NCBI RefSeq assembly: GCF_023278565.1
Contig: NC_064675.1
Coordinates: 1,674,001-1,738,000 of the forward strand
Reading direction: 5' to 3'
DNA length: 64,000 bases
Source of the DNA: Colletotrichum lupini
Taxonomy: Eukaryota; Ascomycota; Sordariomycetes; Glomerellales; Glomerellaceae
Shown: positions 58,101 through 64,000 of the stretch, in pieces
Layout: each line of letters begins with the position of its first letter
Numbering within the stretch: position 1 is the first letter of the stretch
Position numbers and translations under genes: made by a program
Notes under the pieces: generated by a model
What the model was told of the DNA's origin: nothing
The model's database searches: none
What the model saw: only the letters and a program-made list of their open reading frames with translations

Positions 58101-58860
58101 TTTTGTTTTAGCCTACTTTATGCTTTTAGTGATATAGATGCGCGGTCCTTGTTACCACGGGCGTAACGAAGGGCGGTATATGCTTATGTTATTCGCTAAT
58201 TGCGTTTTATCTATCGTTTAGTCGATTTCTTACTATTTATCTCGGGCTTATTTTCTTTCCTTTGCGTGCGGTGACTTTAGCTATGCCTACTCAGCTGATA
58301 GTGTCGATGTTATATTTCTATATCTGTTATTCGATTGGCACGAGATATATCTCTATATTTAGTACTAGAAATAACGTTACTCTGTATGCTCCGCATATTG
58401 CCCTAGCTGTTCTAGCTTGGAGCCTCTGCAGCCTGTGTAATGTTTTCTTCGTCTAGCCCATCTCTTCCCATCCGTTGTTAGACCACAGCGAGCATGCGTA
58501 CATCATTTGTGGTATTGCGACTCCCTTGTAAATCGTCCTCATCTCTCTCGTATTCCCGCCCCACGTAGAGCTGAGCAGCACTACTTGACTTCACGCCCTC
58601 CGCGGTCAGAGAACGCATCGCATGAGAATATTCTCGCAACCTTCGAAGAATTTTCCGTACCCAACGCACCGTTAACCGGCATTGTCCTTAAGCGCGTTTT
58701 CGAGGTTAACAAAGAGACTATTTCGATTCAATTTAAGAAGACGAGTATTTGCCATCGATACCGAAACCCACTAGAGGTTCTATAGCCTTCGAGTCCTTCG
58801 TTGCCTAAAGCGGGCCTTTCACGGTCACCGGGGAGGCATAAACCGCGCTTCTTAGAAGCC
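58101..58860. other. Less mutated segment within the right-hand repeat block
   Basis: Composition is closer to normal than on either side, with CA and TG present. An open frame runs 58507-58785 (+, 92 codons) but has no recognised domain, and none is called. It may be a younger insertion or a part of the LINE that suffered less RIP. Confidence 0.4.
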
Positions 58861-60862
58861 GAAGATCGACTTTTGCGCCACTTAAAAGAGGAAAAAAACC
58901 TTTCGTAAAAGGCTATATACCGCGAGTTTTCTCGCCGATTCTAGGGTCGAAGTATACAAATATTCCAAGTTCATTACAATAAGAAGCTAAAGTATTAAAT
59001 TAAATGTGGGTTTTGCCTCTTTATTAATCTTTAAGGTATTCTAAAACTCTTATAATATCTGCCCGCTGTGATTCGTAAACGTTATTATAGGTAGTAAATA
59101 GCGTGCACTTTATCTAAAGTAATTTACGATTAAGCTAAACCTCTCTAAGAAAAATAGTCGTCTACATTTTCTAGCTAGTATTAAGACTAAATAAGTATGC
59201 TATTAAATAAGCTTGCGATAGTAGTAAGATATAAAAGAATTAATAAGGATACTAAGACGCACTACCTACCGTAATTAGAATACTTATGTTTATTTTCGAT
59301 AGTAACGCTATCTAACTACTTACTAAATCTTATGCTTACGAAAAGATATTTTATAGCTTATCTTACCGCCTGCTTAAATAGTATTCGCTTTATTACCTAG
59401 TACTTCTCTTTAGGCTTGCTTACTGCTTACTAATTAGAGCGGTGAACGCTAGGGATCTTTTATACCGCTTACTAACTTTATAGCGTCGCTATAAGCTTTA
59501 CTCTACTATAGTACTTAACGGCTTTACTATTATACTAAGAGGCTCGACCGCTAATACTAAACTTTATTTTATTTATATATATATACTACTTAGTCCACTA
59601 TCGTTTACTAAGGTCGACAAAAAGCTAGAGTAAATAGTTTTTAAATTATTACTATAAATAGGCAGAGTAAAGTACTTTACGGGGTTCGAAGACTATAGGG
59701 TTACCTAAATACTTTTTAAGGGCGGGGCACTACTTATATTTACTGCGCAGTATACCGTTTACTTAAAATATAATAGCGACTGCTCTTTATTATCCTATTA
59801 AGTACTATAAGGCGATAGTATATTAGTCTCTAGCTTTCTTTTAAATCTACTAAATTTGCGGATATATTAGAAATAATCTAGAATAATACCTAATTAGCTA
59901 GTGCCCTATACTCGTATATACCGTCGCCTTATAGTACTTAATAAAAAACTTAATAACTACGTAACTAATTCTATAAGTCTATGCGTTTACTACTATACTA
60001 TTCCGTCCGATAGCGCGAGCTCTAGCTTTATTTAGATCTACTTACTTATCCTCTTTTATAGAGCATGCTTAGATAGTAGCTAAGGCTTATACTCTGCTTT
60101 AGGAACTATAATATAGGAGATCTTTTGCTCGTTTAGTAGTCTAATACTTAGTGCGAAGAAATGCGCGAGATATATTAATAGATCTGCCGCTGTTAGGTTA
60201 TTTAGTAAAAATATTATGAGTAAGTTGAGGGATAGGGCGCCGGCGCCGTAAATATACTCCCTCGTATAGCGTAGGAGCCTGGCGAGATAAGTGACTAAGA
60301 AGAGGTAATAGGGAAGTACGTACTTAACCCGTTTAGTTACCGTTATATAAGAGCCCATTGCTAAATACTATATAGTATGTCCCAGCTTATATAAAGAGAA
60401 CGAAGGTAGTATCGCAGAGACCTAGGCGTCCGGAGTATCCTCTTACGTATATACTATAGTAATTAACCTCTTATAGAATTATGTTTTACGCTATTATCCT
60501 CAGGTTATCTATAAATAATATTTATTCCTATATATACTTCGTAACTATTTATAGCCTGCAGGTCCGATTTAGTATTACTAAATAAGTAAAAAGAGGATAT
60601 AATACCGAACTTTCGAACCCTTACTTCCCCGCGTGCTTATTAGTGGATATAGTAGCTACGAGAGCCTAGGATGGGTAGCTATAGGATTTGTTATAGTAAC
60701 GATCTTATATAGGTATCGAACTCTATATATCTAGCGCATTAGGTAAGAAGCTAATTTATATCTATAATAGGATAGCTAGCTAGGAAACGAAACTTTCTAA
60801 ACTTCTAAGACCTTAAGTCGCTAAGGATAATAAGTTACGGTACGTAAAAACTAAGTTATACT

Positions 60863-61072
60863 ATTAGTGTTCTTATTATAGGGTAGCTAGTTCGAACCGT
60901 GGTTCGAGGAGAGGTTATTTAAACGATATAAATATTTGTATAAGGTATAAAAAGCAGGTTCTAACCGTAGGGTAGGTAGGCCGCGATTTATATAAGTATA
61001 GTTTATAAGTAGCTCTACCCGGGCCCCTGCCTTAAGGTCGAATTATATCTTAATCCTATATATACGTAAAAT
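60863..61072 (-). repeat. Reversed copia-family LTR (solo or unplaced)
   Basis: Read on the minus strand, this about 210-bp segment aligns with the four full copia LTRs: the plus strand shows ttattatagggtagctag, ttcgaaccg, aaaagcaggttctaaccgta and gtcgaattatat in the order expected for a reversed LTR. No polypurine tract or paired LTR is visible nearby, so it is probably a solo LTR. Confidence 0.72.
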
Positions 61073-63727
61073 AAACTATATCTCGTTAATAAGCTTATTA
61101 GTAATTCGTAAGATTATAGATAGAGGGAGGGGAGAAGGTTTACTTTAAGCGTACCTTTACTTATAAGATTATAATAAACTGCCTATAGTATAGGGAATAG
61201 AGGTGTCGCATTTACGCTTTTTATTTTTTTAGCTAACGAATCTTAGTAGCCTTAAGGGATTGTTCCCTCGATAAGTACTAACGACTAGCCGAAAACGAAT
61301 ATAGTAATACTATATAGATGCTCTATAAAGGTATAGCTCGGGCTAGTTAATACTATACTAAACTAACTTACTACGTATTATAGACGGTTTATACGAGATT
61401 ATAAATATTACTAACTTTTAATCCCTCTAATTAGACGAGTAAGTAAATTATATATTATCTAATATGCCTAGAATCCTCTAATATTTTACTATCCCCCGAG
61501 AAGTACCCTATCGTTTTGATCTTTATTCATTAACTTTACTACTGAGTCGCTGCCCTTTAGAGCCTTCTCCGTTTATTTGCGCTTATTTGGTATAAGTTGC
61601 GCGAGTGGGGGGCGACTTAGCTTTATAGACTGCGCCCTTTTAAAGTTGATTAGTATAATGCCCTTGACCTCCTTACTAAATAGTATATTTTCCTTCTTTG
61701 CGTTATAGTACTTAATACTTAGAGTACGGATTTTGTTTAATAACCGCGTTTTTATAGCTTTTAGGTCTTTAATTCTATAGTCCGTGCGCTTTATCTCGTA
61801 AAGATCCTGTCCTCCCTACGATAGAAATAATATATATACTATATAAACTCAGTAGTTATAAAAATAAGTTCTATTAATCGTTCGAAGGTCGATAGATCTA
61901 AAGAATATTAGTATATAGACGCCCTAAATAACTCATAAACGCTTATAAAACGCTACCTCGCGCTAAAGGTCCTTAATAAATACCTCTACTATACCCTTAT
62001 TAATAAAAGTATAGCTATATATAAGTAAGCTTATTTTAAATAAGACTTTACGAGCACCGCTCTATTATAAAGGTATAATACTATAATCTAAAGACTGCTC
62101 GAGCTATTCTTAAAAAAGCTTTAGAAATTTAGTCCGGTTAATTAGATATTAAGTATTTATACGTTATTAACTAAGGTAGTGGCCGCGGTTATTAGTAAGC
62201 TTTTTATAGTAAAGTAACTTATTTGGGCACGCGGAGTCGGTTATACTACCTCTAATAAGGCTTAATAAGCACTTTTAAGTATAATATAGCGTATATTTAA
62301 AATAGCTCTTTCCTCTATCTTTATTACCTCGCGGCCAACGCGCTAGAACTCGCTTATTACGTTACGTTACCTAACTACTTCAACCTACTTAGTTTTAAGA
62401 GTCCTTTTTGCGTGCTTGCCGTTCTATAAGAGTGGGTGTATCTAGTACGTTACGTCTCGGCTCCTTATTAAAAGATTCGTTCAGGTCCCTCCTTATTTAC
62501 TCTATTATACGCCCGTCCCTTATAAGTCCTCGCCTCTTCCCTTAAAATAAATAGGGAGATCTATTAACGTTCTTATATACCTTTAGTTCGTAGCCTAGTA
62601 AGCTATCTAGTAAATGCCTTTCTTCGTTAGGGATTAATCGTAGCGTCGTTTCGAAGTCCTCCCCCTATATTTTTAACTTATTAATAGCTTAATACTACTC
62701 CTCCTAGCTATATAGCCGTCTCTCGCTTAGTATACTAAGGGCTATTAAACTAAAGGCTAAGTATTAAGTAACTACTATATAGAGGTGGGCGTGCTTAGGG
62801 TAGGCTTTTACCTCTATAGAGGGCTCTACTAAATAATATAATAACGTCCCAGGCTCGCGCTAATCGATTTTTAAAAATATAATTACCTTACTTATTATTA
62901 ATAGGCCGTGCTCGAGTCCGCCTTTGATTATATAATAATAAGTTTATATAATTACGGCTATAATAAGTCTTTCTGCGTAATATTAAAATTACGTATTTAG
63001 GTTAACCAATATTAAGATCGTCTTATAATTAACCACTTCTTAATATATATTTATTAAACATAGACCGAGGTAGAGCTATAGTATAGTAAGTTTATATAGT
63101 AGTTTATACTTAGAAACGTAAAGTATTAATCGGGTACTTAAGTTACCGTCGACGTTTTCGGTTTAATAAATATAAATCTAATCGGCCCATAGTTATTAAA
63201 AATCGACTCTACGATTATATAATATAGAGGGGGGTATTAATAAGAGGTTGCGTTCTATAACCTCCGGAGCTACGTTACTAAGTATATATAAGTAGTTCTT
63301 AAAAACGATTCTATTACTTAGATCGAACATAGTCTTAACTTCTTTTACCTTCCTAAGCTCGTTTAAAATTACTTTAACGGGGTCCTTAACGCTATTATAT
63401 AAAAAGTACTCGAGGGCCTTTTTATTAATAATTTTACGCTTTATAATCCTACTTCTTAGCTTAAAAAAAAAACGACGGGGTCTCGAAATAGTATTTATTA
63501 ATAAAGAAAGTATCGTAAAAAGTACTAAAAACGATACTCTATTAGTATAAGAAGTCGGACTATAGTTATAGAATAGTAAGATATAACTTATTACGCAGAT
63601 TTATAATAAAGCCCCTAGAAATTAGTCTACGGTCCGTCTTGATTATAAAGTTAATAAAAACGAGGGAATAGTAAGTAGCGATATATTTATTAAGTAACGT
63701 ATATTAGGTTTACTATTTTATAATATT

Positions 63728-63868
63728 GGCGCGTTTTCGTTCTTTATTAGCGCGTTCTCTTTTTTATTATTACTCTCTTTTTACTACTACGGCGCGTTCT
63801 CGTTCTTTTTTTATACGTTCTTATTCTTTCTCTATACGTTCTCGTTCTTTCTTAGCTCGTTCTTCTAC
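63728..63868 (-). pseudogene. Degenerate Glu/Arg/Lys coiled-coil reading frame
   Basis: The minus strand reads EERAKKERERIEKE, a stop, ERIKKERERAVVVKRE, three stops, then KRERANKERKRA. The repeated ERER/KKER pattern is that of a long charged helix. The internal stops fit CAG/CAA to TAG/TAA changes. It is probably part of a transposon-linked or other repeated gene that continues beyond the window; the function is unknown. Confidence 0.55.
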
Positions 63869-64000
63869 TAATTATAAACGCTTAGCCAGCTCCTTAATAT
63901 CTATTATCCTACTTATAATATCTATAGTAGATATAGTTAATAAAGCAAAGGTTCGAGGATTATGTTTAGTAAACTACGGTACTAAAGAAATCCGATTAGC

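Larger units (their letters stand above)
58861..64000. repeat. RIP-mutated repeat block running off the window
   Basis: AT-rich, with stops in all frames, but less extreme than the 45.7-52.5 kb block. It contains a reversed copia LTR (60863-61072), a 92-codon minus-strand open frame (60080-60358, VTKRVKYVLPYYLFLVTYLA) that looks like a surviving piece of a transposon protein but is not identified, and a charged coiled-coil remnant at 63728-63868. The rest resembles decayed LINE or other repeat sequence that I cannot assign. Confidence 0.6.

Overview
The window looks like nuclear DNA of a filamentous ascomycete (Pezizomycotina, probably a Sordariomycete). Genes have short GT..AG introns (about 48-92 bp) with CTRAY-type branch sites. 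There is a fungal Zn2Cys6 regulator and NmrA-like proteins, and the genome is split between gene islands of ordinary composition and very AT-rich blocks of repeats. The repeats carry the mark of repeat-induced point mutation (RIP): CA and TG are almost absent, TA is in excess, CG is kept, and stops lie throughout the old reading frames.

Layout. 0-7.6 kb: a four-gene group with an FAD-dependent monooxygenase (-), two NmrA-like proteins (+, +) and a Zn2Cys6 regulator (-). It looks like a small catabolic, detoxification or secondary-metabolism cluster with its own regulator. 7.6-14.7 kb: sparse, with a decayed tannase/feruloyl esterase and two small spliced orphan genes. 14.7-27.9 kb: a Ty1/copia LTR retrotransposon. 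Inside it lie a Ty3/gypsy element inserted in reverse (19.5-25.8 kb) and a 1.2 kb insertion with LINE-like ends; the copia copy has also lost about 1.7 kb of its own pol. 28.0-36.0 kb: an island of orphan helical proteins. They include a coiled-coil-like protein with a hydrophobic residue at every fourth position for about 100 residues, a small protein ending in RLRGG, a broken gene and a 145-aa helical protein. 36.0-43.5 kb: a second, fuller copia element of the same family and orientation. 43.8-45.3 kb: mannitol 2-dehydrogenase alone in a 2.3 kb island. 45.7-52.5 kb: an extremely AT-rich block of unclassified repeats. 53.9-55.6 kb: a 596-aa AT-hook/Myb-like protein. 57.2-64 kb: mutated repeats with the C-terminal end of a LINE on the minus strand, a reversed copia LTR and a degenerate charged coiled-coil reading frame.

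The genes form no single pathway. The clearest functional units are the 0-7.6 kb cluster and the polyol-metabolism gene. The most unusual material is the set of orphan helical proteins between the two copia elements. Exon boundaries come from splice signals and frame continuity. Functions come from motifs seen in the sequence and recalled family features; no database search was possible.
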